A DNA stretch of 64,000 nucleotides from Metabacillus flavus (GTDB taxonomy: Bacteria > Bacillota > Bacilli > Bacillales > Bacillaceae). Position numbers and translations under genes: made by a program. The notes under the pieces are model-generated. The model had not been told where the DNA came from. It saw only the letters and a list, made by a program, of their open reading frames with translations, and made no database searches. Location of the stretch: the NCBI RefSeq assembly GCF_018283675.1, contig NZ_JAGVRK010000001.1, positions 3,100,001 to 3,164,000 of the forward strand, written 5' to 3'. Shown here piece by piece: positions 51,446-60,631 of the stretch. Every line of letters starts with the position of its first letter. Positions within the stretch are counted from its first letter, which is position 1.

Positions 51446-51724
51446 TTCCCCACCACTTTCAGCTTCATTTAATTAAAGTTTATCATTTGTTTCTACATTG
51501 GAATTAAATCCCTATACCTGAGTTGGACATATTTTGGTAATCACCCGTGTGAAATTGGATGGGTGTTCAATCACGCTTTTCTATCATTCAAGAAGAATGG
51601 GAATAGAAATTAAAAAGGTTGATTGGAACACCTTTCTGTCTTATAAGTCTTGCTGAGAGGAATTGATTCAAATTGTCCTCACCCCCGGGATGCTGTATGA
51701 GCAATCAGAGGGTTTTTAAAAAAT

Positions 51725-52256
51725 AACTATGTTAAAGCAAGCATTATGATGATTTTTAGCACCTGTTGATTGGAGCGGAAGGCGTGAGACTCCCTCGGAG
51801 CAGCGGGACAGGTGAGACCCCGCAGTGGCGAAGCCAAGAGGAGGCTCACCGCCCGCCCAAGGATAAGCGAACGCCTGAAGCGGAAATCAACAGCCAAGTT
51901 TAACAGAGCTTTTAAAAAAGTAATTCGAACAATCATGGGTTAGGCTGATTGGAGCGGAAGGTGCGAGACTTCTGGGGGAGCAGCGATACAGATGAGACCC
52001 CGCAGGCGCTTGCCCCGAGGAGGCTCACCGCCCGCCCAAGGATAAGCGAACGCCTGCAGGAGAAATCAACAGCCAAGTTTAACAGAGCTTTTAAAAAAGT
52101 AATTCGAACAATTATGGGTTAGGCTGATTGGAGCGGAAGGTGCGACACTCCTGCGGGAGCAGCGGGACAGGTGAGACCCCGCAGGCGCAAAGCGGCGAGG
52201 AGGCTCACCGACCGCCCCGCGGAAAGGGAGCATCCTGCAGCGGAAATCATCCAAAA
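51725..52256. repeat. Three tandem copies of the GC-rich MITE-like element
   Basis: Copies at about 51725-51909, 51946-52088 and 52125-52256, all in the opposite direction to the 24.6 kb copy. Copies 2 and 3 begin 179 bp apart and share the spacer TTTTAAAAAAGTAATTCGAA and following bases, so they arose by a tandem duplication. Each holds TTGGAGCGGAAGG, GGGACAGGTGAGACCCCGCA and GAGGAGGCTCACCG. The stretch 51449-51724 left of them shows nothing else. Confidence 0.85.
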
Positions 52257-52275
52257 CCAATCTTATTTAATACCA

Positions 52276-52311
52276 AGAAAAAGACACCCGCCACTTAACG
52301 GGTGTCTTTCC
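52276..52311 (-). terminator. Terminator after the hybrid kinase gene
   Basis: GACACCCG/CGGGTGTC stem with TTTTTCTT on the minus strand. Confidence 0.85.
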
Positions 52312-52313
52312 AA

Positions 52314-55196
52314 TTAGTCCATTTCGCTTGCCGGAATTAATATTTGTCCATTCAAGTCCCGCTGCAGGAGGGTTTGAAGAATGAGTTTTGATAAAAGGCT
52401 CGGCTGGTATGGCTTAACAAGATAATCGCTTGCCCCAAGCTCAATGCCTTTTTCTTTCTCTTCAAGGGCCGATGAAATGAAGATCGGCATTTGCTTCAAT
52501 TTTTCACATCCTTTTACTTCCTCGAGCACGTCCCATCCTGTGTAGGAAGGGTCATCTAGCATAATATCCAGTACGACGGCGTCTGGACGCTGCTCTCTGA
52601 TTTGGCGCAGTGCTTCTTTTCCGTTTGTGAATATTTCAACCTTTAAACGGCTCTCCTCAAGCTCGGTCTTAAGCAAATTCGCCAGATTCAGGTCATCCTC
52701 AATAATGATTACATTGGTGCAGTTATGGTCTGATGACGGTTCCTCATAAGATTCACTTGCCATTTGGATAACGAGCGGGAGGCGTACTGTGAATACACTG
52801 CCTTTTCCCAGCTCAGATTGGATGCTGATCATTCCTTCATGGGCTTTGACAATCTCTTTTACTATGGCAAGTCCAAGACCTGTTCCGCCGATTCTTCGGC
52901 GATCGGAGTTGTCGACTCTGTAAAACTTATTGAATAATTTATCCATCGCTTCTGGAGGAATCCCCAGCCCTTCATCTTTTACGGAGATATTCAAGTACTG
53001 TTCTTCTTCGTATACCAAAATTTCGATATTTCCTCCATTAGGGGAATATTTGATTGCGTTGCTAATCAGGTTGCTGAATACCTGTGACAGTTTATCTTTG
53101 TCTCCGAGCACTAGTGTTTGCTCTGTCATTCGTTCCAGTTTTATCAAATGCTGAGCAGCGTGAACTTGCTGCAATTCAGCCAGCTGCTGCAGGAGGGGAA
53201 ACAAATCATCATATTTCTTTTCATAGGTTTGTTTTCCGGCTTCCATTCGCTGGACATCCAGAAAGTCATTAATCAAAGATGTGAGCCGCTTTGCTTCCTG
53301 GAAAATAGTTGTTAAATATTTTTTCTGGCGTTCTGGTTTGAGCTCTTTATGCAGCATTAGTTCTGTAAACCCGAGTACGCTTGCAAGCGGCGTCCGAAGC
53401 TCATGGCTTACCGTGCTGACGAATTCCGATTTCATTTTATCCACTTCATACTCATGGGTAATATCGCGGTGAACCATTACGGTTCCAATTCGATGGTCCA
53501 TTCTGTAAAGAGGCTCTACATATACTTTAATGACCCTGGTACCCGAACCTTCGCGAAGCTGGTAGTGGAAGGGCTCACTTTCATGGCCATTCGTTTCAGC
53601 AAATACAGCCTTTTGGAAAAACCTCCTAAATCCTGCTTGATCTTCAATGTTCGGTTCGAATAAAGCCAGCCATTTACTAAATGGTGTTTTTTCTGCCGGC
53701 TTTTCCTCCCATTCCTGGATCAGTTCGTGCATGGTTTTATTCATCAGCAGGATGGTACCCCTTGTATCAACGAGCTGGATGCCTTCATGGACCGTGTTCA
53801 TAATATCTCTGTTTAGCTGTCTCTCTTCCTCTGTCTGCTCGTACAGCTTAACCTTTTCTAATGAAATAGAAATGCTTTTTGCCAATGTCGTATAGTTATT
53901 TATTTCGTCCTGTGAAAATTCTCCTGAATACCTGGTGAAAAGGAGGACGGCTTCAAGATCTCCGGCTGAAGAATACACAGGCAAAAACAAATCAAAGCAG
54001 TACATGAGAGTTTGGTGATAGCCCTTTTCTGATGGAATCATTTCTCTTTTCACGGTGAAGGGCTTGCGGTTTTCTATTAATTTTTTTGTGAAACCTGAAT
54101 GAAGATTTTGAAGGAATTGTTCGGCCTCGAAGTCCTCTACACCGGCAGAAGCATATTCCCTATTTTGATTCATAAGAACGATCATGGCTTTGTCTGCACG
54201 CGCTATCGGCGCCAGTGAGGCTATAATGCTCTTAAGCAGCTCATTTTTATCAAGCGTATTTGAAATTCCGTTAATCAACTCATTCCGGAGCTTCAGCTGA
54301 TTTTCTCTGTCCTTCATTTGATCCAGTACTTCCTCAAGCTCAGCCTGCTGAGCCTGCAGCTCATCCTGCTGGGCAACGAGTTCTTCATTTTGAGCGCTTA
54401 AATCCTGCTCTTTTTCATGGATGCTGTAGCTCATCCGTTCAAATGCCTGATGAAGAACACCCAGTTCGTCATCCCGGCTCGTACGGTTCTCAAACAGCAC
54501 TTCCCTGCCCGAAGCTATGTTGCTCGCCGCTGCGGTAAGCTCAACTAAAGGTTTACTGATTCTTCTTGTTAATAATCTGATTAGGAAGGACATGCCTCCC
54601 AGCAGAACAATTAGCAGAATAGAAAAGCTGATCTGTCTGTTTTGCAGTCCTTTTGTATATAGATGTTCATTTTCTTCAAGTTTTCTGTCCAGACTTACAC
54701 GGTAATTTTTCATACTTTCCTGGAATTTCCGGACGTTTTCAGAACCTCCGCCTTGGATGGCAAGCTGGGTTACAGCTTTGCGGTCCCCGGACTCATAGAG
54801 TTTAACCGCTTTTGGAGTTGCCTCTTCAAAATAATATTGATAGAAAGCTTGTGCTGCCTGATAGAAAGCCAGGTCTTCTTTTTCACTTGCACTTTTTTCA
54901 AGTTTTTCTAATGTCAGCCGGACTTCCTCCTGCTGTTTTGCTGCATTGCTTTTATAAGTGGATTCTGACCCCTCGTTTCCAAAGGCAAAGTAGGCACGGA
55001 ACTCGGAAATGGCCAAATTAAAACCATAATCCAATTCAATGGCCAGGTTTTCTTTTTTATTTAGCTCTTTATTGTTTTCACTAAACAATGAAGCTTCTCT
55101 ATTTTGATTCATTAAAAAAAATGTAAAAAGGGAAACGCAGATTAACAGAATGGAAATGGTTAAAAAACTGAATTGCCTGGTCAGACTTTTCTTCAT
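52314..55196 (-). CDS. Membrane hybrid histidine kinase (HAMP-GAF-PAS-HisKA-HATPase-REC)
   Basis: 960 aa. Membrane helix (about 10-28), extracellular helical domain (about 30-190), second helix (about 192-212), HAMP, then a glutamine-rich coiled coil (ELVAQQDELQAQQAELEEVL), GAF (about 305-455), PAS (about 470-590), HisKA with FVSTVSHELRTPLASVL, HATPase (NLISNAIKYS, GTGLGLAIV) and a C-terminal receiver with VIIEDDLNLANLL, VVLDIML and Lys in LVKPY. It is last in a three-gene unit with a CheY-like protein and an Hpt-REC-GGDEF-REC protein, so a phosphorelay to a diguanylate cyclase is likely. Signal unknown. Confidence 0.9.
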   Translation of the reverse strand: MKKSLTRQFSFLTISILLICVSLFTFFLMNQNREASLFSENNKELNKKENLAIELDYGFNLAISEFRAYFAFGNEGSESTYKSNAAKQQEEVRLTLEKLEKSASEKEDLAFYQAAQAFYQYYFEEATPKAVKLYESGDRKAVTQLAIQGGGSENVRKFQESMKNYRVSLDRKLEENEHLYTKGLQNRQISFSILLIVLLGGMSFLIRLLTRRISKPLVELTAAASNIASGREVLFENRTSRDDELGVLHQAFERMSYSIHEKEQDLSAQNEELVAQQDELQAQQAELEEVLDQMKDRENQLKLRNELINGISNTLDKNELLKSIIASLAPIARADKAMIVLMNQNREYASAGVEDFEAEQFLQNLHSGFTKKLIENRKPFTVKREMIPSEKGYHQTLMYCFDLFLPVYSSAGDLEAVLLFTRYSGEFSQDEINNYTTLAKSISISLEKVKLYEQTEEERQLNRDIMNTVHEGIQLVDTRGTILLMNKTMHELIQEWEEKPAEKTPFSKWLALFEPNIEDQAGFRRFFQKAVFAETNGHESEPFHYQLREGSGTRVIKVYVEPLYRMDHRIGTVMVHRDITHEYEVDKMKSEFVSTVSHELRTPLASVLGFTELMLHKELKPERQKKYLTTIFQEAKRLTSLINDFLDVQRMEAGKQTYEKKYDDLFPLLQQLAELQQVHAAQHLIKLERMTEQTLVLGDKDKLSQVFSNLISNAIKYSPNGGNIEILVYEEEQYLNISVKDEGLGIPPEAMDKLFNKFYRVDNSDRRRIGGTGLGLAIVKEIVKAHEGMISIQSELGKGSVFTVRLPLVIQMASESYEEPSSDHNCTNVIIIEDDLNLANLLKTELEESRLKVEIFTNGKEALRQIREQRPDAVVLDIMLDDPSYTGWDVLEEVKGCEKLKQMPIFISSALEEKEKGIELGASDYLVKPYQPSLLSKLILQTLLQRDLNGQILIPASEMD

Positions 55197-55197
55197 T

Positions 55198-55560
55198 CTA
55201 CTTCAGGATCTCCTCTATTTTTTCAGAGAGCTGGATTGGGCTGAATGGCTTTGCCATGAAATAATCGGCTCCCGCATCCATTGCCGCCCGCTGGTCTGAT
55301 ACTTGGCTTTTTGCACTGAGCATTAGAATCATGGAATGTTTCTTTTCGGGTATAGCTCTGACTTTTACAATTACTTCAAGTCCCGTAAAGACCGGCATCA
55401 TATAATCAAGCACGATTAAATCGTAATCATGAGCCATTATTTTGTTCAATGCTTCTTCTCCGTCACAAGCCTCATCGATTTCATGTCCGTCATCTTCCAA
55501 TGTGTCAGATACGAGCATCCGTAAAACTTCTTCATCCTCAGCAAGTAAAAGGCGAGCCAT
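55198..55560 (-). CDS. Single-domain response regulator (CheY-like)
   Basis: 120 aa, only a receiver: RLLLAEDEEVLRMLVSDTLE, LIVLDYMMPVFTGLEVIVKV with the phospho-acceptor Asp, MLSAKSQ and FMAKPFSP with Lys. No output domain. It stands 1 bp before the hybrid kinase and 86 bp after the GGDEF protein. It may shuttle phosphate between kinase and Hpt domain. Confidence 0.92.
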   Translation of the reverse strand: MARLLLAEDEEVLRMLVSDTLEDDGHEIDEACDGEEALNKIMAHDYDLIVLDYMMPVFTGLEVIVKVRAIPEKKHSMILMLSAKSQVSDQRAAMDAGADYFMAKPFSPIQLSEKIEEILK

Positions 55561-55646
55561 AATTAATCCCCCTTAGCTGCATATAGCCGCTTTTTGTTCT
55601 CTTACTATTTATCGGCCTAAAAAGGCTCATTCTTTACCTTTTGTTT

Positions 55647-57269
55647 TTAGCTGCTGATTTTCTTAATAAGGTGGAATATTCTTGATTCGATCTCTGCTAA
55701 TTTAAACGGCTTCGTTAAATAATCATCTGCTCCAAGCTTCAAGGCGGTTGTAATGTCCTCTTCACTTGTCCTGTTTGTTAGCATAACGACCGTAAAACGT
55801 TCTTGATGTTTGAGACTCCGTATGACTTTGAGCACTTCAATCCCGTCAATTTCCGGCATCATTCCGTCAAGCACAATGAAGGACGAAGATTCTGGATCTT
55901 TAAGATGCCATTCTGACTGCAGAAATTGCAATCCGTCTTCGAAGGCTTGGACATCCAAAAGAAATTTTTCATTTAAGCTGCTATTTTGGAATAGGTCTTG
56001 AAGAATCGTCCGAATAATCGGGTCGTCATCAACGACTGCAAAACGCAGTTTTTTACGCACGGCTTCAATGGGAGCCAAAGCTTCAGCCGCTATAGTTTTT
56101 GCGCGTCCTGTCTGTTTTGCTTTATATAAAGCATGATCTGCTGCCTTGACCGTATTCTCCAGTCCCTCCGATAAGCACGCCGCAGAGACCCCCGCTGAAA
56201 AGGAGACTCGGAATGATTCACCATCTGTTTCAAATGGATGGTCCATAAAGCGATTAAGAACTCTATTCAAAACCAGGCTGGCCGTTTTTACATCCGTCCT
56301 TGGAAATAAAATGAGAAATTCTTCCCCCCCATACCGAAATGGAAGATCACCAGTCCTGAGATTTTGCTTCAGCAGATTCGCAAACCCGGCCAGGACCCGG
56401 TCTCCCATAAGATGGCCATATGTATCATTGATAGATTTAAAATGATCCAAATCAATCATTGCCGCACTAAAAGGCTGTTGCTCACGATTCATTTGTTCAG
56501 CGATGCGTTTAAAAGACGGGCTTAGATGCTTTCTCGTATAGACACGGGTCAGTTCATCCAGCATAATCAGTTCCTTCAAGTGCTTTTTCTTCGTAACAAG
56601 TCTTCTCACCCGTACGATTAATTCGTCCATTTCAAATGGCTTAGGAATAAAATCATCCGCATCCAGCTGGTAGCTTTTCATTCTCGTTTCCTTTGAATCA
56701 TCAACACTAATCATAACTGCCGGGATAAACCGAAAATTGGTGTACCTCTTAAATTCTTCCAGAATCTCCAGACCGCTTTTCTCCTGCATATGGACATCGA
56801 TAATGACACAGGAGGGATCGAGATCAAAGAATGCCTTTAATGCTTTTTTGGCTTCCGTAAAAGCCATCACTGTAAATCCTTCATTCTCCAATTTGTCTTT
56901 TAAATAGATTAGTAGAGCTGGATCATCGTCTATGAGCATAATAAGATCCTTCTCTTCAGGGGTGTATTTTTTAGAGAGTGCTTCCCCTTTAAGATCCACT
57001 GCATCCTCATCATAAGCAACGGCTAATAATGGAGAAAGGAATTGCTGGATTGATTCCGCAGACCACATTTCTTCAGGAATCTCTTTATACTTTTTCATGA
57101 GGAGATTTGCCGCATCCCCGATTTTCTGCAGACCGATTGTCGGCGCTGTGCCAGCAAGGGAATGAAGGAATTTATCCAGCTCTTTTCCGTTGATCTCTTC
57201 CGTTACCTTATACCAGCTTTGAAGTTGCTTTCGGATATTTTCAAGCAATTTTGCTTTATATTTTTCCAT
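55647..57269 (-). CDS. Diguanylate cyclase with Hpt, two receiver domains (Hpt-REC-GGDEF-REC)
   Basis: 540 aa. Residues 1-90 look like an Hpt domain (phospho-His in FLHSLAGTAPTIGLQKIGDA). A receiver follows at about 110-225 (IMLIDDDPALLIYLKDKLEN, VIIDVHMQEKSG). GGDEF at about 235-400 has DLDHFKSINDTYGHLMGD and the active motif RYGGEEFLILF, with an RxxD inhibitory site (RTGD) five residues before. A second receiver closes the protein (FAVVDDDPIIRTILQDL, FIVLDGMMPEIDG). It should make c-di-GMP under phosphorelay control. ATG is preceded by AGGAG. First gene of the unit. Confidence 0.88.
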   Translation of the reverse strand: MEKYKAKLLENIRKQLQSWYKVTEEINGKELDKFLHSLAGTAPTIGLQKIGDAANLLMKKYKEIPEEMWSAESIQQFLSPLLAVAYDEDAVDLKGEALSKKYTPEEKDLIMLIDDDPALLIYLKDKLENEGFTVMAFTEAKKALKAFFDLDPSCVIIDVHMQEKSGLEILEEFKRYTNFRFIPAVMISVDDSKETRMKSYQLDADDFIPKPFEMDELIVRVRRLVTKKKHLKELIMLDELTRVYTRKHLSPSFKRIAEQMNREQQPFSAAMIDLDHFKSINDTYGHLMGDRVLAGFANLLKQNLRTGDLPFRYGGEEFLILFPRTDVKTASLVLNRVLNRFMDHPFETDGESFRVSFSAGVSAACLSEGLENTVKAADHALYKAKQTGRAKTIAAEALAPIEAVRKKLRFAVVDDDPIIRTILQDLFQNSSLNEKFLLDVQAFEDGLQFLQSEWHLKDPESSSFIVLDGMMPEIDGIEVLKVIRSLKHQERFTVVMLTNRTSEEDITTALKLGADDYLTKPFKLAEIESRIFHLIKKISS

Positions 57270-57345
57270 TGAGATACTCCTATTGTTTAAAGATCAACTT
57301 TATTTTACCGATATTTCCATTTTAAAACGTGAGGATTAAGGAGAA

Positions 57346-57394
57346 TAAAAAAAGGCCCAAAAAGCAAAGGATAATCCATTTGCTTAATGAGCCG
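57346..57394 (-). terminator. Terminator after the glucosidase gene
   Basis: AGCAAATGGA/TCCTTTGCT stem within a larger GGCTC...GGGCC fold, then TTTTTTT on the minus strand. Confidence 0.65.
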
Positions 57395-57445
57395 TTATAT
57401 CCTTAAAGAATGAAAACGGCGTCGAACTAGGTCGAATATACCATT

Positions 57446-59113
57446 TTATTCTGCAAAAAGATAGACGCGAGTTTCGTAAGGTTTCAGTGTTTCTGAAGTC
57501 ATGTGTTTATGCGAGCCGCACTCATAGTTGGAAAGCAGAAGGGCTTCGCTTGATAGCGGCAGAGCGCTGAATTGATAGAAAGCCGGCTTAGAGCTGATAT
57601 TGCTGATAATAAGCGCCTTTTGAGGTCCCAGTGTTCGAGTATACGCATAAATTTGTTTGTCTTCCGGCAAAATCAGATCGTAATCTCCGTATACAAATAC
57701 CTCATTCTCTTTCCGGATTTGAATCAATTCCTTGAAGAAGTGATAAACAGAATCCGGATCTGCCATTTGTTTTTCAACATTAATGGTGTCATAGTTTTCG
57801 TTCACTCCAAACCATGGTGTACCTGCAGTAAATCCGCCATTTTTTTCATTATTCCACTGCATTGGAGTCCGGGAATTGTCGCGTCCCTTCAGCCAGATGA
57901 TTTCCATGATTTCCTGGTGAGGACGCCCTTTAGCCGTTTCAAACTTGTAAAGATTTTTCATGGCTACATCATCATAATCGTCAATGGACGGGAAGCGTAC
58001 ATTCGTCATGCCAAGTTCCTGACCCTGATAAATGAACGGAGTTCCTTGCATTAAAAAGTACATCGCAGCAAGAGACTTTGCACTCTCTGTCAAATATTCT
58101 GTATCATTTCCCCATGTGGAAACAGAACGCGGCTGATCATGATTTTCAAGGAAAAGAGCGTTCCAGCCGTTTCCTTCAAGACCCTTTTGCCATTTCGTTA
58201 ATGTCTTTTTCAATTCGACAAGGTCGACATGTCCTTCTGTTCCATTATCCCAAAGACCAAGGTGCTCAAATTGGAAGATCATGTTGAAGATTCCATCTTC
58301 ATCTCCCACCCATTCTTCAGCCTGAGACAGCTTTACACCGTTTGCTTCTCCAACTGTCATGATGTCATAACGCGCAAACGTTTGCGCTTTCAGCTCAGTT
58401 AAATACTCCATAATTCCATCTACATTCATATGATAGTCAAATGAAGATACGTAATCCAGTCCATGAGGGTTTGGCAGGTCCGGGAAGTTTTCTTTTTTAT
58501 TAATGTGCGAGATTGCATCCACTCGGAAGCCGTCAATCCCTTTATCCAGCCACCAATTGATCATATCGTAGACAGCCGTGCGCATGTCTTTATTTTTCCA
58601 GTTCAAATCCGGCTGCTTCGCTGCAAAAACGTGCAAATAGTACTGACCAGTCTTTTCATCCAGCTCCCATGAGGACCCGCTAAAGATACTTTCCCAGTTG
58701 TTCGGCTCCTTGCCGTCTTTGCCGTCTCTCCAAATATACCAGTCTCTCTTTGGATTATCTTTAGAAGAACGGGACTCAATAAACCAAGGGTGCTCATCAC
58801 TCGAGTGATTCACTACAAGATCCAGAATCAATTTCATACCGCGGGCATGAACCTCTTTGAGGAGCAAATCGAAATCCTCCATCGTTCCGAAGTCTTCCAT
58901 GATATCCTGATAGTCGCTAATATCATATCCATTATCCGCATTAGGAGACTTGAAAATCGGGCAAATCCATATGACATCGATTCCAAGGTCCTGTAAATAA
59001 TCCAATTTTGAGATGATTCCCTTAATATCTCCAATTCCATCGCCGTTTGAATCCATAAAGCTGCGCGGATAAATTTGATACGCGACCGCTTCTTTCCACC
59101 AGATGCGTTTCAT
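57446..59113 (-). CDS. GH13 oligo-1,6-glucosidase/alpha-glucosidase (YugT/MalL-like)
   Basis: 555 aa. N-terminal WWKEAVAYQIYPRSFMDSNG and DGIGDIKGIISKLDYL, region I DLVVNHSS, region II GFRVDAISHI with the nucleophile Asp, region III MTVGEANGV with the acid/base Glu, region IV FLENHDQPRS. Calcium site DSNGDGIGD fits. It hydrolyses small alpha-1,4 or alpha-1,6 glucosides in the cytosol. The GEANG form differs from the GEMPG common in MalL. Place near yug-type genes suggests yugT. Single gene. Confidence 0.92.
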   Translation of the reverse strand: MKRIWWKEAVAYQIYPRSFMDSNGDGIGDIKGIISKLDYLQDLGIDVIWICPIFKSPNADNGYDISDYQDIMEDFGTMEDFDLLLKEVHARGMKLILDLVVNHSSDEHPWFIESRSSKDNPKRDWYIWRDGKDGKEPNNWESIFSGSSWELDEKTGQYYLHVFAAKQPDLNWKNKDMRTAVYDMINWWLDKGIDGFRVDAISHINKKENFPDLPNPHGLDYVSSFDYHMNVDGIMEYLTELKAQTFARYDIMTVGEANGVKLSQAEEWVGDEDGIFNMIFQFEHLGLWDNGTEGHVDLVELKKTLTKWQKGLEGNGWNALFLENHDQPRSVSTWGNDTEYLTESAKSLAAMYFLMQGTPFIYQGQELGMTNVRFPSIDDYDDVAMKNLYKFETAKGRPHQEIMEIIWLKGRDNSRTPMQWNNEKNGGFTAGTPWFGVNENYDTINVEKQMADPDSVYHFFKELIQIRKENEVFVYGDYDLILPEDKQIYAYTRTLGPQKALIISNISSKPAFYQFSALPLSSEALLLSNYECGSHKHMTSETLKPYETRVYLFAE

Positions 59114-59258
59114 TTATGACACTCCTTTTATCAAAGGGACTGCTGCCCTATAAAGTATTCGCTTACATTTTTAAAAAACATAAGATAAATTTCTAAACCA
59201 TATTATACTCTAAAAATGTTAAAGATTGAACATATTTTATTGGCAAAAACGAAGGTGC

Positions 59259-59286
59259 AAAAAAAGCCCAGAAGTTTCTGAGCTTA
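59259..59286 (-). terminator. Terminator after the amino acid symporter gene
   Basis: AAGCTCAGAA/TTCTGGGCTT stem with TTTTTTT on the minus strand. Confidence 0.8.
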
Positions 59287-59306
59287 TAATGGTTAAACAA
59301 TCGTTT

Positions 59307-60542
59307 TCAGGCAGTTTTAGAAGAAATTCGTCCGGCTTGTTTCTTCATCCAGTTTTTCCCTTCAACCAATCGTGATACGAGCATTCCTGCTGCATTATCA
59401 CCCGTTACATTCAGCATGGTTGCAGGAGGATCAATGATGGTCGAAATAGCCGCGATAATCGGCAATGCTTCCGGCGGGAAACCGTAAAGGGTTAGAATCA
59501 GCATTTCCCCTATCATTCCGCCGCTTGGAATAGCTCCCATAACCGTTCCAACGAGAATCGCAACCAGCACAATGCTTGTCATCGTGCCAAAATCAGCGAA
59601 TTCTTTTCCAAAAATCCCGAAAAGGAAAACGATTTTCAGTACGCCTCCGAGAACGGAACCGTCTTTATGAAGGGCAGCTCCAAGAGGAATCGTTGTTTCA
59701 CTGATGTCAGGCGCAATTCCCATTTTCTTCGATGCTTCCAGATTTACCGGAATGGAAGCAGCACTTGAACAGGTAGCAAGAGAGGTAACGGTTGGCGAGA
59801 GCATGTTGCTCCAAAATACTTTAATACCCTGTTTTTTCCCTGCCATGAATGCATAGACCGTAAACGCAGCAAAGAAATAAATGAACGCTGAAATATAATA
59901 TAGAATTCCTGATTTAAAATAGGTTCCAAGCAGCATTGGACCATATTCCCCAACAAGAGTGGCAAAATAAGCGCCCAATCCAATCGGTGCATAATACATG
60001 ATATAAGAAACGATCTTCATCATCACTTCAGAACCGGATGTAAGAAATGCTGAAAACGGCTTCCCTTTTTCACCGATGGCAGAAACAGCAATCCCAAGAA
60101 GAACAGAGAAAACGATAAGGGACAGCATATTGCTCCTTGAGAAAAGATCGGCAAAATCAGGAACCGTAAACGTGCTTACGATCTGATCAGCAAGACTCAC
60201 CTCTTCAACTGCTTCAGGCTTTTCAAATTTCATATTCACACCTTCAGCAGGCGGGAAAATATTCACGATTACGAGCATGTAAAGAGCAGCAATCAGCCCC
60301 GTAAATAAAAATACACCAAGCATGCTCCCCATGATTTTTCCAAGACGCTTCGTGCCTCCCATCTTTGCGATGGACGAAGCAATTGTAAAGAATACTAATG
60401 GAACAACAACGGTAAACATTGCATTTAAAAATATGTCGCCGAATGGCTTAAGTACAACGGCTTTTTCTCCAAAAATCAATCCTATTATCGCTCCAATGAT
60501 GATGGAAGATAAAAGGATAATCGGAAAGCGATAGGCTTTCAT
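59307..60542 (-). CDS. Dicarboxylate/amino acid:cation symporter (DAACS family)
   Basis: 411 aa, about eight helices and two re-entrant loops. DAACS motifs: FTVVVPLVFFTIASSIAKMG, SLATCSSAASIPVNLEASKK (the serine-rich loop), DISETTIPLGAALHKDGSVL and a C-terminal STIIDPPATMLNVTGDNAAG. It resembles sodium-linked serine/threonine or dicarboxylate importers more than GltP; substrate open. The ATG at 60542 has GGAGG 7 bp upstream. Single gene with terminator. Confidence 0.88.
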   Translation of the reverse strand: MKAYRFPIILLSSIIIGAIIGLIFGEKAVVLKPFGDIFLNAMFTVVVPLVFFTIASSIAKMGGTKRLGKIMGSMLGVFLFTGLIAALYMLVIVNIFPPAEGVNMKFEKPEAVEEVSLADQIVSTFTVPDFADLFSRSNMLSLIVFSVLLGIAVSAIGEKGKPFSAFLTSGSEVMMKIVSYIMYYAPIGLGAYFATLVGEYGPMLLGTYFKSGILYYISAFIYFFAAFTVYAFMAGKKQGIKVFWSNMLSPTVTSLATCSSAASIPVNLEASKKMGIAPDISETTIPLGAALHKDGSVLGGVLKIVFLFGIFGKEFADFGTMTSIVLVAILVGTVMGAIPSGGMIGEMLILTLYGFPPEALPIIAAISTIIDPPATMLNVTGDNAAGMLVSRLVEGKNWMKKQAGRISSKTA

Positions 60543-60631
60543 AAATGAACCTCCATCCAATATCTCTAATAAGTGCAGAATAACAGAATAATGCTATCAG
60601 AAATATGGATTGAATACAATGGAATTTCTTT

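Noticed and set aside
59160-59185. CcpA cre site before the glucosidase gene
   Set aside because: TGTAAGCGAATACT differs from the cre consensus at two key positions.
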